Assembly (NCBI RefSeq): GCF_022899355.1
Contig: NZ_JALJCK010000002.1
Coordinates: 620,001 to 684,000, forward strand
Length of the DNA: 64,000 nucleotides
Reading direction: 5' to 3'
Source of the DNA: Shinella yambaruensis
GTDB lineage: Bacteria; Pseudomonadota; Alphaproteobacteria; Rhizobiales; Rhizobiaceae
Position 1 is the first letter of the stretch. Every line of letters begins with the position of its first letter. The position numbers were made by a program, and so were the translations under genes. The notes under the pieces are model-generated. The model searched no databases and was not told where the DNA came from. It was given only the letters and a program-made list of their open reading frames with translations. Shown in pieces: positions 53,231 to 63,243 of this stretch.

Positions 53231-53260
53231 TTGAACCAGTACAGTTCTTTTAGATTGTAT
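53231..53260 (+). promoter_or_regulatory. Candidate promoter of the EamA exporter gene
   Basis: TTGAAC (53231-53236) and TTGTAT (53255-53260) form sigma-70-like -35 and -10 elements with an 18-bp spacer, 48 bp before the EamA start. A MocR-type regulator diverges from here and could bind the AGTACAGTT region between them. Confidence 0.45.
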
Positions 53261-53307
53261 CGCTCCTTCCCTGTCTTCGCCAGCCCTGCCGCCGTAAAGA
53301 AGGATGA

Positions 53308-54183
53308 ATGCGAGGACCAATGAAAACATCCATGGAAGGCTGGGGCAGCGGGCTTGCCGGCGTCATCATCTTCAGCGGCTCGCTGCCGGCGACCCGCGTG
53401 GCGGTGGCGGATTTCTCGCCGCTGTTCCTGACATCGGCCCGCGCGGTCATCGCCGCGCTGCTGGGTGCGGCGCTGCTCCTTGCCCTGCGCCAGCCGAGGC
53501 CGTCGCGCGATACGCTCCTTTCGCTGGCAATCGTCGCGCTCGGCGTCGTCGTCGGTTTTCCTCTGCTGACGGCGCTGGCGCTGCAATACATCACCTCGGC
53601 GCATTCCATCGTCTTCGTCGGGCTTTTGCCGCTGGCGACCGCCATCTTCGGCGTGCTGCGCGGCGGGGAGCGGCCGAAGCCGCTGTTCTGGCTGTTCTCC
53701 GGCATCGGCAGCGCGACGGTGGTGGGCTTCGCGCTGAATTCGGGCGGCGAAGTCTCGCTCGTCGGCGATCTCCTGATGGTCGCGGCCATCGTCGCCTGCG
53801 GCCTTGGTTATGCGGAAGGCGCCAAGCTCTCGCGCACGCTCGGCGGCTGGCAGGTCATTTCCTGGGCGCTGATCCTCTCCCTGCCGCTGATGGCGATCAT
53901 CGCGCTCGTCTCGCTGCCCGAGACCTTCGCCGGCATCGACGGCAGCGCCTGGGCGGGGCTCGCCTATGTCTCGGTCTTCAGCATGCTGATCGGCTTCGTC
54001 TTCTGGTATCGGGGCCTGGCGCTCGGCGGCATCGCGGCGGTGGGCCAGCTGCAACTGCTCCAGCCCTTCTTCGGCCTGCTGCTCGCCGCCGTCCTGCTGC
54101 ATGAGCGCGTGAGCCCGCTGATGCTGGTCACGACGCTCGCCATCGTGCTTTGCGTGGCCGGCGCCCGCAAATTTGCCCGCTGA
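53308..54183 (+). CDS. EamA/DMT-family transporter
   Basis: Inner-membrane protein of 291 residues with about ten hydrophobic helices in two EamA repeats (FLTSARAVIAALLGAALLLA; YVSVFSMLIGFVFWYRGLAL). It probably exports an amino acid or related metabolite. AAGGA precedes the ATG at 53308; ATG 53320 is an alternative. It is divergent from the MocR regulator, a pairing frequently seen for such exporters. Confidence 0.85.
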   Translation: MRGPMKTSMEGWGSGLAGVIIFSGSLPATRVAVADFSPLFLTSARAVIAALLGAALLLALRQPRPSRDTLLSLAIVALGVVVGFPLLTALALQYITSAHSIVFVGLLPLATAIFGVLRGGERPKPLFWLFSGIGSATVVGFALNSGGEVSLVGDLLMVAAIVACGLGYAEGAKLSRTLGGWQVISWALILSLPLMAIIALVSLPETFAGIDGSAWAGLAYVSVFSMLIGFVFWYRGLALGGIAAVGQLQLLQPFFGLLLAAVLLHERVSPLMLVTTLAIVLCVAGARKFAR

Positions 54184-54184
54184 A

Positions 54185-54218
54185 GCAATTCCAGCAAAAG
54201 TGTGAAGCGGTTTTGCGT
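54185..54218. repeat. Dispersed intergenic repeat, copy 2
   Basis: Begins GCAATTCCAG and matches the complement of 45374-45417 at 33 of 34 positions. Right after it, GGCAATTCC at 54221-54229 replaces the clean inverted end, so this copy is partly degenerate. It starts 2 bp after the EamA stop. Confidence 0.75.
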
Positions 54219-54361
54219 AAGGCAATTCCGGCCAGGCCTGCGCAGGACCGGCAGCCGGCGGCGTTCGGGGAATGGAGACGGCGCGCGAAATCTGCTATGG
54301 CTCTTGCCAGCGGTTCGTGCCTTCGACGATAGTGTCCGGCGGAACGGCCTGGGAGAGCTGG

Positions 54362-55381
54362 ATGGCGGCAGATGTTCGCACGTCGAAAGAGATGAACGGT
54401 GCCCTGGCGCCGAAGGCGCTGCGGGTCGGCTTCATCCTGTCGAAAAGTTTCACGCTGTCGGCCTTCGCGCTGTTCGTCGATACGCTGCGGCTGGCCAGCG
54501 ACAGCGAGGACCGCTCGCGCCGCGTCCACTGCGATTGGGACGTGCTGAGCAGCACGCGCAACTTCATCACCTCGTCGAGCGGCATCCAGGTCGCCCCGAC
54601 CGCGCCCTTTGCCGATCCCGCCTGTTTCGACTACATCGCCGTCGTCGGCGGCCTCCTGTCGGTGGAGGAGCCCATCGACAGCTATGCCCAGGCCTATCTG
54701 CGCAAGGCCGCCCAGGCCGGCGTCGGGCTGATCGGCCTCTGTACGGGCAGCTTCATCCTGGCCGAGGCGGGCCTTCTGAAGGGACACACGGCCTGCGTCA
54801 GCTGGCTGCACCACCGCGATTTCCGCGGCCGTTTTCCCGATATCGAAGCGACGTCGGAACAGATCTTCCGTTTCGACGGCAAGGTTGCCACCTGTGCCGG
54901 CGGCAGCAGCGTCGCCGATCTCGCCGCGACGCTCGTGCGCCACCATGTCGGCGAGGCGGCCGAGCGCAACGCGCTGGAAATCCTGCAGATCCGCCACCGG
55001 CGCGATGCGACCGACGTGCAGCCGCGCAATCCGCTCGGCCTCGAGGCCCGCGACCGCCGCGTGCACCTCGCCATCATGATGATGGAACAGCACACCGAGG
55101 ACCTCCTGTCGATCGACAGCATCGCCACCATGACGGGTGTCTCCCGCCGCCAGCTCGAGCGGCTGTTCGAGGGCGACATGGGCGCCTCGCCGAGCGCGAT
55201 CTACATGAAGATCCGCATGGCCGCGGCGCTCACCATGGTGATGCGCACCAACAAGCCGCTGATCGAGATCGCGCTGGAGACCGGTTTCGAGAGCCTGTCG
55301 CACTTCACCCGCCGCTTCCGTGCCGCTTTCGGCGATACGCCCTCGCAGATCCGCCGCGACGGCCGCCGCCAGGCCGGCTGA
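54362..55381 (+). CDS. GlxA-type AraC-family regulator
   Basis: Regulator of 339 residues with an N-terminal DJ-1/PfpI-like sensor domain (KALRVGFILSKSFTLSAFAL; LIGLCTGSFILAEAGLL) and a C-terminal AraC domain (LSIDSIATMTGVSRRQLERL; PLIEIALETGFESLSHFTRR). GlxA regulators control catabolism of choline, carnitine, arginine or related amines. The start is uncertain (54362 or 54392). It lies alone downstream of the EamA gene. Confidence 0.85.
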   Translation: MAADVRTSKEMNGALAPKALRVGFILSKSFTLSAFALFVDTLRLASDSEDRSRRVHCDWDVLSSTRNFITSSSGIQVAPTAPFADPACFDYIAVVGGLLSVEEPIDSYAQAYLRKAAQAGVGLIGLCTGSFILAEAGLLKGHTACVSWLHHRDFRGRFPDIEATSEQIFRFDGKVATCAGGSSVADLAATLVRHHVGEAAERNALEILQIRHRRDATDVQPRNPLGLEARDRRVHLAIMMMEQHTEDLLSIDSIATMTGVSRRQLERLFEGDMGASPSAIYMKIRMAAALTMVMRTNKPLIEIALETGFESLSHFTRRFRAAFGDTPSQIRRDGRRQAG

Positions 55382-55457
55382 AGGGCAAATCGCCCGGCCG
55401 CCGGGAACCAACCCGTGCGAAAACCGTTCGGTCTCCATTGCTGACAAGGAGACCGCA

Positions 55458-55781
55458 ATGGCAAGCAACGACGTCCAATCCCAGATTTCCGCCCTGCGCG
55501 CAGAGATCGCCCAGCTCCAGAAGGACCTTGGCGAACGCGGCAGCGAGGCCTACGAGACCATCCGCGATCGCGCCGGCAATGCCGTGGAGGCTGCCCGACC
55601 GGCCGTCCGCTCGGCAACGAAATATGTACGCAACGAAGGCGCCGCCGTCGCGCAGGCCGCGCGCGAACACCCGGCCGCGCTCTCGACGGTCGTCCTGACC
55701 GCAGGCCTTGCCGGCGTCGTCATCGGTTACCTGCTCGGCTCGCTCGAAAGCGAACCGCCCCGCCGCCAGCGCTGGTTCTGA
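55458..55781 (+). CDS. DUF883/ElaB-family membrane-anchored protein
   Basis: Protein of 107 residues: an N-terminal coiled coil (QSQISALRAEIAQLQKDLGE), alanine-rich helices and one C-terminal membrane helix (LSTVVLTAGLAGVVIGYLLG). Relatives ElaB and YqjD bind ribosomes at the membrane in stationary phase. AAGGAG precedes the ATG. A terminator follows, shared with a convergent gene of the same family at 55892-56197. Confidence 0.83.
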   Translation: MASNDVQSQISALRAEIAQLQKDLGERGSEAYETIRDRAGNAVEAARPAVRSATKYVRNEGAAVAQAAREHPAALSTVVLTAGLAGVVIGYLLGSLESEPPRRQRWF

Positions 55782-55788
55782 ACAGACG

Positions 55789-55813
55789 AAAGCCCGGCAT
55801 CGCCGGGCTTTTT
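55789..55813. terminator. Terminator between convergent DUF883 genes
   Basis: AAAGCCCGGC / GCCGGGCTTT form a perfect 10-bp stem with loop ATC, followed by TT on the plus strand. The A-tract at the other side makes it work in both directions, ending both DUF883 transcripts. Confidence 0.8.
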
Positions 55814-55891
55814 CATGCTGTGAGGAAACGGATGCAAGACGCGGGTTTCCTTGGTTTCTACGTATCCCGGGCTTGGCCGGGGATACGCATG

Positions 55892-56197
55892 TCACCGGTG
55901 GCGAAGGCCGAACAGATAGCCGATGAAGGCGGCGCCGGCCAGCGCGGCGAGCGGGTTGGCCTGGATCGTCTGGCGCACCTCGTCACGCAGCGATTCCGCC
56001 TTGGCGACCGCCAGTTGGCCGGTGCCTTCGGCGATCAGCCCCGCGGATTCCTTCAGCCGGCTGATTTCCGTCTTCAGCGCCTCGATCTGTTCGTTCACCG
56101 TTGCTTCGGCCGCAGCAGCACGGGCGTCTTCCGAAATGTTGTCGCGCCCCTCAACGACGCCGAGCGTGCGTTTGCCGGTGCTCTTTTCGTCAGCCAT
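55892..56197 (-). CDS. DUF883-family membrane-anchored protein
   Basis: Protein of 101 residues with an N-terminal polar segment, coiled coil (VNEQIEALKTEISRLKESAG) and a C-terminal helix (NPLAALAGAAFIGYLFGL) ending in RHR. The ATG at 56197 has AGGAG 8 bp before it; ATG 56203 would be too close. It diverges from imuA but its promoter is not clear. Two family members side by side suggest a duplication with divergence. Confidence 0.82.
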   Translation of the reverse strand: MADEKSTGKRTLGVVEGRDNISEDARAAAAEATVNEQIEALKTEISRLKESAGLIAEGTGQLAVAKAESLRDEVRQTIQANPLAALAGAAFIGYLFGLRHR

Positions 56198-56323
56198 GGA
56201 CATGTCTCCTGGATTTGATGGAATGGCGAAAGGAGAACTTTCGCCGCGCCACTTGGTTCCCGACGATGATTCAAACTGTGATCTTTCCGGCATGACCGGG
56301 CGATTGACTCTTGCGGATTTTGA

Positions 56324-56338
56324 GAACAAATAGAGAAC
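56324..56338. promoter_or_regulatory. LexA (SOS) box of the imuA-imuB-dnaE2 operon
   Basis: GAAC-AAATAGA-GAAC is an exact alphaproteobacterial SOS box (GTTC-N7-GTTC on the other strand). It is 33 bp before the imuA ATG and overlaps the -10 area of a promoter with TTGACT at 56304-56309. LexA bound here would repress the mutasome until DNA damage. Confidence 0.88.
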
Positions 56339-56371
56339 ATATTGTCTTTCAGCCGGGAGCCCGCCAAGCCG

Positions 56372-57133
56372 ATGTCCGCCTCCGTCCATGCCGTTGTCGC
56401 CGATCTGCGCGACCGCATCCGGCAGTTCGACGGCCGCGCCCAGCGCGACCGGGCGGTGCTGCCCTTCGGCGTGCCGGAGATCGACGCGCGGCTGCCGGGC
56501 GGCGGGCTGGCGCTGGCCAGCCTGCACGAGATCTGCGGCGGCGGCAACGATGCCGTCGAGGCCAGCGCCGCTATGCTCTTTGCCGCCGGCATCGCCGCGC
56601 GCACGAAGGGGCAGGTGCTCTGGTGCCTCACGCGGTGCGATCTTTTCGCGCCGGCGCTGGCGCAGGCGGGGCTTGCGCCCGGCCGCGTCCTCTATGTGGA
56701 GGCGGGCGACGAGAAGAGCCTGCTGCTCTGTTTCGAGGAGGGGTTGCGCCATGGCGGGCTCGGCGCCGTCGTCGCCGAGGTGGCGCGCCTGTCGATGACC
56801 GCCTCGCGCCGCCTGCAGCTCGCCGCGGAGGCCGGCGGCACGCTCGGCCTTGCCCTGCGCCGCTTCCGCCACCGGAAGGAGGCGGATGCCCTTGCGCAGC
56901 CCTCCGCCGCGGTGACGCGCTGGCGGGTCCATGTGCGGCCCTCCGCACCCCTTCCCGTGCCCGGCATCGGCCGGGCGCAATGGCTGCTGGAACTGGCCCG
57001 CTGCCGGGCCGGCGAGGCGGCGGACTTTGACGTGGAGGCCACCGATGCCGAGGGTCGTATCGCTTTTTCTTCCCGGCTGGCCGATCGATCGCCTGCGGCG
57101 GGCGCTCGGCGCATCGGCGCCGCCGCCGGATAG
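56372..57133 (+). CDS. imuA: ImuA, mutasome accessory protein
   Basis: RecA-like SOS protein of 253 residues: LPFGVPEIDARLPGGGLALA, LHEICGGGNDAVEASAAMLF, and VLWCLTRCDLFAPALAQAGL. Walker A is degenerate, as usual for ImuA. The ATG at 56372 was chosen; a TTG at 56342 is in frame and just after the SOS box. Its end overlaps imuB by 89 bp. It works with ImuB and DnaE2 in damage-induced mutagenesis. Confidence 0.87.
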   Translation: MSASVHAVVADLRDRIRQFDGRAQRDRAVLPFGVPEIDARLPGGGLALASLHEICGGGNDAVEASAAMLFAAGIAARTKGQVLWCLTRCDLFAPALAQAGLAPGRVLYVEAGDEKSLLLCFEEGLRHGGLGAVVAEVARLSMTASRRLQLAAEAGGTLGLALRRFRHRKEADALAQPSAAVTRWRVHVRPSAPLPVPGIGRAQWLLELARCRAGEAADFDVEATDAEGRIAFSSRLADRSPAAGARRIGAAAG

Positions 57134-58568
57134 CCGGCTCGTGCTCGTCGGCCGCGACGGCGCGCGCCGCATCCTGACGGCGGTGAGCCGGCCGGCCGAG
57201 CAGGCGGGCCTGCGCGTCGGCATGCCGCTCACCAAGGCCCATGCGCTGCTGCCGGGCGTTACCACCATGCCGGCCGATCCCGCGGCCGATGCCGCCGCCC
57301 TGGGCCGCCTCGCGCTCTGGGCCCTGCAGCACTATGCGCCCATCGTCGCCCCGGACCCGCCCGATGGCCTCGTCATCGACACGACCGGCGCCGATCACCT
57401 GCACGGCGGCGAGGCGCGCATGCTGACCGGCCTCGTCAACCGTCTCTCCGCCTCCGGCATCTTTGCCCGTGCCGCCATCGCCGACAGCTGGGGTGCGGCC
57501 CATGCCGCCGCCCGCTTCCTCGCCGATCCCGTATGCGTCCTCCCGCCGGGCAAGGCCGGCGAGACCGTGTCGCCCCTGCCGGTCGCGGGATTGCGGATAC
57601 CGCCGGAAACCGTGGCGGGCCTTCATGTGCTCGGCTTCTCCACGATCGGGGATGTGCTGACCGTGCCGCGCGCGCCGCTCGTCCTGCGCTTCGGCCCGCT
57701 TCTCGGCCGCCGGCTCGACCAGCTTCAGGGCACGATTTCCGAACCCGTCGATCCGCTGCGCGATCCGGACCTCGTCACGGTCCGCAAGGTTTTCGGCGAG
57801 CCGATCGGCGCCCCCGAGACCATCGCGCGCTACACGGCCGGTCTCGTGCGCGATCTCTGCGCGGCGCTGGAAAAACGCGGCCTCGGCGCCCGCCGGCTCG
57901 ATCTCCTCTTCCATCGTGTCGACAATTCCCTGCAGGCGATCCGCATCGGCACGGCGCGGCCCGCGCGCGACGAAAGACAGCTCATCCGGCTCCTGACAGA
58001 CCGCATCGAGACGATCGATCCCGGCTTCGGCATCGAGATCATGGACCTGACCGCGACGCTGGCCGAACCGCTTGTCCTGCAACAGGCCGTCTCCTCACTG
58101 ATCGAGGCGGAGGAAGCGGACCTTGCCGGCCTCGTCGACGTGATCGTCAACCGCATCGGTGCCGCGCGCCTCTACCGCATCGCCCCGGTGGAAAGCGACG
58201 TGCCGGAACGCTCCTTCCGCCGCATTCCGCCGCTTTCGCCCGAGACGGGCACGACCTGGCCAAGCCGCTGGCCGCGTCCCGCCCGTCTCCTCGCCCGGCC
58301 GGAGCCGGTGGAGGTCATGGCGCTCCTGCCGGACCATCCGCCCGCCTCCTTCACCTGGCGCGGCGTGCGGCGGCTGGTCAAGCGGGCCGATGGGCCGGAG
58401 CGCATCTTCGGCGAATGGTGGAAGCGCGATGCCGAGCTGGCGGCCGTGCGGGATTATTTCCAGGTCGAGGACACAGGGGGGGAGCGCTTCTGGCTCTTCC
58501 GTTCCGGCAACGAAGAGCAGGTGGCAAGCGGCATCGGTCGCTGGTTCCTGCACGGGATTTTCGCATGA
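57045..58568 (+). CDS. imuB: ImuB, Y-family polymerase-like mutasome protein
   Basis: Protein of 507 residues related to DinB-type Y-family polymerases but lacking their catalytic acids: the N-terminal [18 protein letters not shown] has no metal-binding DxD, and the second site reads [11 protein letters not shown] in place of DE. It acts as a hub linking ImuA, DnaE2 and the sliding clamp. Start at 57045 inside imuA; the stop overlaps dnaE2 by 4 bp. Confidence 0.9.
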   Translation: MPRVVSLFLPGWPIDRLRRALGASAPPPDSRLVLVGRDGARRILTAVSRPAEQAGLRVGMPLTKAHALLPGVTTMPADPAADAAALGRLALWALQHYAPIVAPDPPDGLVIDTTGADHLHGGEARMLTGLVNRLSASGIFARAAIADSWGAAHAAARFLADPVCVLPPGKAGETVSPLPVAGLRIPPETVAGLHVLGFSTIGDVLTVPRAPLVLRFGPLLGRRLDQLQGTISEPVDPLRDPDLVTVRKVFGEPIGAPETIARYTAGLVRDLCAALEKRGLGARRLDLLFHRVDNSLQAIRIGTARPARDERQLIRLLTDRIETIDPGFGIEIMDLTATLAEPLVLQQAVSSLIEAEEADLAGLVDVIVNRIGAARLYRIAPVESDVPERSFRRIPPLSPETGTTWPSRWPRPARLLARPEPVEVMALLPDHPPASFTWRGVRRLVKRADGPERIFGEWWKRDAELAAVRDYFQVEDTGGERFWLFRSGNEEQVASGIGRWFLHGIFA

Positions 58569-61500
58569 ATCCGCGCTACGCCGAGCTTCAGGTGACGTCC
58601 CACTTCTCGTTCCTGCGCGGGGCGAGCAGCTGTGCGGACCTGTTCGCGCAGGCGAGCGCCCTTGGCATCGAGGCGCTTGCCGTCGTCGATCGCAACAGCC
58701 TTGCCGGCGTCGTCCAGGCCTTCAAGGCGTCGCGGGAGCTTCCGGAGGATGCCCCGTCGGTGCGGCTGGTGGTCGGCTGCCGGCTCGACCTTGTCGATGG
58801 CATGTCGCTGCTCGTCTATCCGACCGATCGCGCCGCCTATGGCCGTCTCTGCCGCCTGCTCACCATCGGCAAGGAGAGGGCCGGCAAGGGCAAGTGCCAT
58901 CTCGACTGGTCCGATGTCGTCGACTGGAGCGAGGGTCTCCTCGCCGTGCTGGTGCCGGACGAGGCGGACGAGACCGCCGCCTTCCAGCTGCGCCGCCTGC
59001 ACACGCATTTCAAGGAGCGCTGCTATCTCGCCCTCACGCTCCGCCGCCGGCCGAACGACCAGCTGCGGCTGTTCGACCTCTCCAACCTCGCCGCCCGCCA
59101 TGGCGTGCCCACCGTCGTCACCAACGACGTGCTCTACCACGCGCCCGCCCGGCGCATGCTGCAGGACGTCGTCACCTGCATCCGCCACAACGTCGCCATC
59201 GACAATGCCGGCTTCCTGCGCGAACGCCACGCCGACCGCTACCTCAAGCCCCCGGAGGAAATGCACCGTCTCTTCGCGCGTTACCCGGAGGCGCTGCGGC
59301 GGACGCTGGAGATCGTCGAGCGCTGCCGGTTCTCGCTGGACGAATTGATGTATCAGTATCCGGACGAAACGTCCCATCCGGACACGAGCTCGCAGGAAAC
59401 CTTGGAGGCCTTCGTTCGCCAGGCCGTTATCGAGCGCTATCCGGCCGGTTTGCCGGAGACGTTGCGGGAAAGGCTCGACCATGAATTGGCGTTGATCGAA
59501 AAGAAGCAATACGCGCCCTATTTCCTGACGGTCAACGCGATCGTGCGCCATGCACGCTCCATCGGCATACTCTGTCAGGGGCGTGGTTCGGCTGCCAACA
59601 GCGCCGTCTGCTTCGTTCTCGGGATCACCGCGATCGATCCGGAGCGGAGCCATCTTCTCTTCGAGCGCTTCGTTTCCGAGGAGCGCGATGAGCCACCCGA
59701 TATCGATGTGGATTTCGAGCACGAGCGGCGGGAAGAGGTGATCGGCTGGATCTACGATACCTACGGATGGGATCGGTCCGCGCTCTGCGCGACGGTCATC
59801 CGCTATCGCTCCCGGGCGGCGATGCGTGATGTCGGCCGGGCGCTCGGCATGCCGGAGGATGTGCTGAAAGCGTTGTCCTCACAGGTCTGGGGCTGGTCCA
59901 ACGATGTGCCGCAGAGCCATGCGGTTTCGGCCGGGCTCAATGTGGACGACCGCCGTATCCGGCTGCTGTTCGATCTCGCGCGTCAGTTGATCAACGCCCC
60001 GCGCCACCTCTCGCAGCATCCGGGCGGTTTCGTGCTGACGCGTGACCGGCTGGACGATCTGGTCCCGATCGAACCGGCGGCGATGGACAAGCGGCAGGTG
60101 ATCGAATGGGACAAGGACGACATCGAATATCTGCACTTCATGAAGGTCGACGTACTGGCGCTCGGCATGCTGTCGTGCATGCGCCGTGCGCTGGATTTCC
60201 TTCGAGAGCACAAGGGGATCGACTACGACCTCACCACCATCCCTGCCAAGGACAAGGCGACGTTCGAGATGATCTCGAAGGCCGATACGATCGGTACGTT
60301 CCAGATCGAGAGCCGGGCGCAGATGTCCATGCTGCCACGCCTGAAACCGCAGACGTTCTACGATATCGTCATCCAGGTGGCAATCGTGCGGCCGGGGCCG
60401 ATCCAAGGCGACATGGTGCATCCTTATCTGAAGCGTCGGCAAAAACTAGAGGATGTCGATTATCCGAACCCGGCCTTTCGGAAGGTTCTCGAACGCACCC
60501 TTGGCGTGCCGCTGTTCCAGGAGCAGGCCATGCAGGTCGCCATCGACTGTGCTGGTTTCAAGCCAGGACGAGCCGACCAGTTGCGCCGGGCGATGGCGAC
60601 CTTCAAGCAGACCGGCGGTGTGGACAAGTTTCGCGACGAACTGATCGAAGGCATGGTCAAGAATCACTATGCCCGCGATTTCGCCGAACGTATCTGCCGC
60701 CAGCTCGAAGGGTTCGGCTCCTACGGTTTCCCGGAAAGCCACGCCTACAGTTTCGCGATCATCGCCTATGCCTCCGCCTGGATGAAATGCCATCACCCGG
60801 ACGTCTTCTGCGCCGCCCTGCTCAATTCCCAGCCGATGGGGTTCTACGCCCCGGCACAGATCGTGCGCGATGCGCGCGAGCACGGGGTGGAGGTGCGTCC
60901 GGTCTGCGTCAATGCCAGCCGCTGGGATTGCACGCTGGAGCCGACGGACGAGGAGGGGCGGCTTGCCGTGCGGCTCGGGCTGCGGATGGTCAAGGGCCTC
61001 GACAACAAGGAGATGGGCGATTTTCTTGCAGCAAGGGGCGAGGCGCCGTTTGCCTCGGTCGATGACCTCTGGCGTCGCACGGAACTCGCATCCGACACGC
61101 TGGTGCGGCTTGCCGAGGCGGATGCCTTCCGGCCGTCGCTCGGGCTTTCCCGGCGCGAGGCCTTGTGGACGATCCGCGGCTTGCGGGACGAGCCGCTGCC
61201 GCTGTTTTCCGCGGCGGCCGAGCGGGAGGCCGCGGCCCTGCCGGAATTGACGGAACCGGTGGTGGCATTGCGACCCATGGCGACGGGCGGCGAGGTGGTG
61301 GAGGACTATGGCCGCGTCGGCCTGACGCTCCGGGCCCATCCGGTGAGCTTCCTGCGCGAGAGCCTCGCCCGTCGCCGCCTGCTTTCCTGCGCCGAAGCGA
61401 CGCGGCTTCGCGATCGCCAGAAGGTCGAGACGGCCGGCATCGTGCTCGTCCGCCAGCAGCCGGGCTCGGCCAAGGGCGTCATCTTCGTGACGATCGAGGA

Positions 61501-61753
61501 CGAGACGGGCATCGCCAACCTCGTCGTCTGGCGCAAGGTCTTCCTCGCCTATCGCCCCATCGTGATGGGCGCGCCGATGATCGGCGTCAAAGGTTACATC
61601 CAGCGGGAGGGCGAGGTGGTGCATATCGTCGTGCAGCACCTTACCGATCTTTCGGCCGACTTCGCCACCATCGGCCGGCGTGGCGATGCCGTGCAGCCGC
61701 AAGCCCGCGAGGCGGTGCAGACCATCCGCGTCAAATCCCGCGACTTCCATTGA
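58565..61753 (+). CDS. dnaE2: Error-prone DNA polymerase DnaE2 (ImuC)
   Basis: C-family DNA polymerase of 1062 residues for SOS mutagenesis. PHP domain at the N-terminus ([20 protein letters not shown]), catalytic PDIDVDF at residues 378-384, then palm and fingers (GIEKK-type regions; [14 protein letters not shown]) and a C-terminal OB fold ([20 protein letters not shown]). It is shorter than the replicative DnaE and lacks the tau-binding tail. The middle third (about 59340-60900) looks less GC-biased at third codon positions than both ends. Confidence 0.93.
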   Translation: MNPRYAELQVTSHFSFLRGASSCADLFAQASALGIEALAVVDRNSLAGVVQAFKASRELPEDAPSVRLVVGCRLDLVDGMSLLVYPTDRAAYGRLCRLLTIGKERAGKGKCHLDWSDVVDWSEGLLAVLVPDEADETAAFQLRRLHTHFKERCYLALTLRRRPNDQLRLFDLSNLAARHGVPTVVTNDVLYHAPARRMLQDVVTCIRHNVAIDNAGFLRERHADRYLKPPEEMHRLFARYPEALRRTLEIVERCRFSLDELMYQYPDETSHPDTSSQETLEAFVRQAVIERYPAGLPETLRERLDHELALIEKKQYAPYFLTVNAIVRHARSIGILCQGRGSAANSAVCFVLGITAIDPERSHLLFERFVSEERDEPPDIDVDFEHERREEVIGWIYDTYGWDRSALCATVIRYRSRAAMRDVGRALGMPEDVLKALSSQVWGWSNDVPQSHAVSAGLNVDDRRIRLLFDLARQLINAPRHLSQHPGGFVLTRDRLDDLVPIEPAAMDKRQVIEWDKDDIEYLHFMKVDVLALGMLSCMRRALDFLREHKGIDYDLTTIPAKDKATFEMISKADTIGTFQIESRAQMSMLPRLKPQTFYDIVIQVAIVRPGPIQGDMVHPYLKRRQKLEDVDYPNPAFRKVLERTLGVPLFQEQAMQVAIDCAGFKPGRADQLRRAMATFKQTGGVDKFRDELIEGMVKNHYARDFAERICRQLEGFGSYGFPESHAYSFAIIAYASAWMKCHHPDVFCAALLNSQPMGFYAPAQIVRDAREHGVEVRPVCVNASRWDCTLEPTDEEGRLAVRLGLRMVKGLDNKEMGDFLAARGEAPFASVDDLWRRTELASDTLVRLAEADAFRPSLGLSRREALWTIRGLRDEPLPLFSAAAEREAAALPELTEPVVALRPMATGGEVVEDYGRVGLTLRAHPVSFLRESLARRRLLSCAEATRLRDRQKVETAGIVLVRQQPGSAKGVIFVTIEDETGIANLVVWRKVFLAYRPIVMGAPMIGVKGYIQREGEVVHIVVQHLTDLSADFATIGRRGDAVQPQAREAVQTIRVKSRDFH

Positions 61754-61975
61754 GGTCCCAGAAGGCCGACCTGTGGGACGTCGATACGTTCCGGACGCGC
61801 CTGCCGCAGCTGCCGCCGAGGGCGACCGGCAGATGCGGTGGTCATCTCCCTCGAAGACGCGTTGAGGATGGCGACGGCAAATCCGAGCCGATGGGACCGG
61901 AGGCAAGTGTCGGCTTCCTCAGGCCCGGCATGCCACCGATATCGACCTGCTCGACGGTTTCGGGGACGATCCGGC
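61754..61975. other. Intergenic region after dnaE2
   Basis: 222 bp between convergent genes. I see no gene, no clear terminator and no repeat. Both neighbours end here. Confidence 0.4.
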
Positions 61976-63223
61976 TCAGTAATCCACGATCCGGTCGTCG
62001 GCCGGGTCGGCCCAGCGCGTGTTCGGCACGGTTGAGAACCAGCCGGGTCGGGCGGGGTCGCGGTCATAGGCGTAGCCGCCCAGCGACTTGTAGAGATCGG
62101 AATACTGGCCCAACTTGTCGCGGTCGAGCGTGATGCCGAGGCCGGGGGCGGTGGGCACGGGGATCTTGCCGTCGACATAGCGCATCGGGCCGCCGACGAT
62201 CACGTCATCGACGAGCTGGTGGTAGTGCGCATCGCCGGTGAAGACGAGGTTCGGCAGTACCGCGCCGAGATGCAGCATGGTGGCGAGCTGGATGCCGAGC
62301 TCGCCGGAGGAGTGCACGGCGATGCCGAGCTGGAAGGTCTCGCAGACGGCGGCCGCCTTGATGCAGGGCCGGATGCCGCCCCAGAAGGTCGTGTCGAGCA
62401 GGATGACGTCGCAGGCCGGCGCCAGGACATTGGTGGCAAGCTGCTCGAAATTGACGACGATCGTGTTGGTGGCGAGCGGCATATGCGTGTTCTCGCGCAC
62501 ACGGCGCATGCCGTTGAGGCCCCAGGTCGGGTCCTCGTAATAATCGTTGTTGAGGTCTTCGATGCCCTTGGCGAAACGGATCGCCTCCTCCACCGTGAAG
62601 GCGGCATTGGGGTCGTAGCGCACGCTGTCGGTGCCGACGGCCTTGGCCAGCGCCCGGTAGACCTCCAGCTCGTAATCCGGCGGAAAGACGCCGCTCTTCA
62701 GCTTGTGGGCGGTGAAGCCGTGCGTCTTCTTGAGGCTGAGTGCCTGGTCGATGAGCTGGTCGGCGGTGCGGATCTCGCCCGCGCCCGTCTCCTTGTTCGG
62801 CAGGCGGAAGAACAGGTAGCTGGCAAAGCCCACCGTATCGCGCATCCTGCCGCCGAGAAGATCGTAGACCGGCACGTCGAGGAACTTGCCCATGATGTCG
62901 AGGCAGGCGAATTCGATGGCCGCATGCATCTGCGTGCGGTTGTTGTAGAGGCTGGCGGTCGGGTTGCAGATCTTGAAGCGGAGCTGTTCCAGCTCGAACG
63001 GATCGTGGCCGACGAGATAGGGTTTCAGCGCCCGGAAGGCGGCCTCGGCGCTTTCGCCGCCGCCGCCCATCTCGCCGAGCCCGACGAGGCCGACATCGGT
63101 CTCGACCTCCACGATGGTGCGCACGAAGCGTCCCCAATGGGCGCCGTTGGAATGGCGCAGCGGCGCCTCAAGCGGCACCGTCACGGTGGTGGCGCGGATG
63201 TCGGTGATGACGGGCCGTTTCAT
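61976..63223 (-). CDS. Glucarate-dehydratase-like enolase superfamily enzyme
   Basis: Mandelate-racemase/glucarate-dehydratase type protein of 415 residues. Visible active-site pieces are the KxK lysine pair in [12 protein letters not shown], the metal ligands in RYDPNAAF and [13 protein letters not shown], and the His in [12 protein letters not shown]. It probably dehydrates glucarate, galactarate or a related hexarate, in the cytoplasm. It is 30 residues shorter than E. coli GudD. An SDR lies upstream in the same direction, so a sugar-acid catabolic operon is likely. Confidence 0.82.
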   Translation of the reverse strand: MKRPVITDIRATTVTVPLEAPLRHSNGAHWGRFVRTIVEVETDVGLVGLGEMGGGGESAEAAFRALKPYLVGHDPFELEQLRFKICNPTASLYNNRTQMHAAIEFACLDIMGKFLDVPVYDLLGGRMRDTVGFASYLFFRLPNKETGAGEIRTADQLIDQALSLKKTHGFTAHKLKSGVFPPDYELEVYRALAKAVGTDSVRYDPNAAFTVEEAIRFAKGIEDLNNDYYEDPTWGLNGMRRVRENTHMPLATNTIVVNFEQLATNVLAPACDVILLDTTFWGGIRPCIKAAAVCETFQLGIAVHSSGELGIQLATMLHLGAVLPNLVFTGDAHYHQLVDDVIVGGPMRYVDGKIPVPTAPGLGITLDRDKLGQYSDLYKSLGGYAYDRDPARPGWFSTVPNTRWADPADDRIVDY

Positions 63224-63243
63224 GGCAGGTCTCCGGTTCTCGT

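Noticed and set aside
57533-61753. Apparent 1,400-residue DnaE2 with an extra N-terminal region
   Set aside because: The extra part overlaps imuB in another frame; DnaE2 begins at the ATG at 58565 that overlaps the imuB stop.
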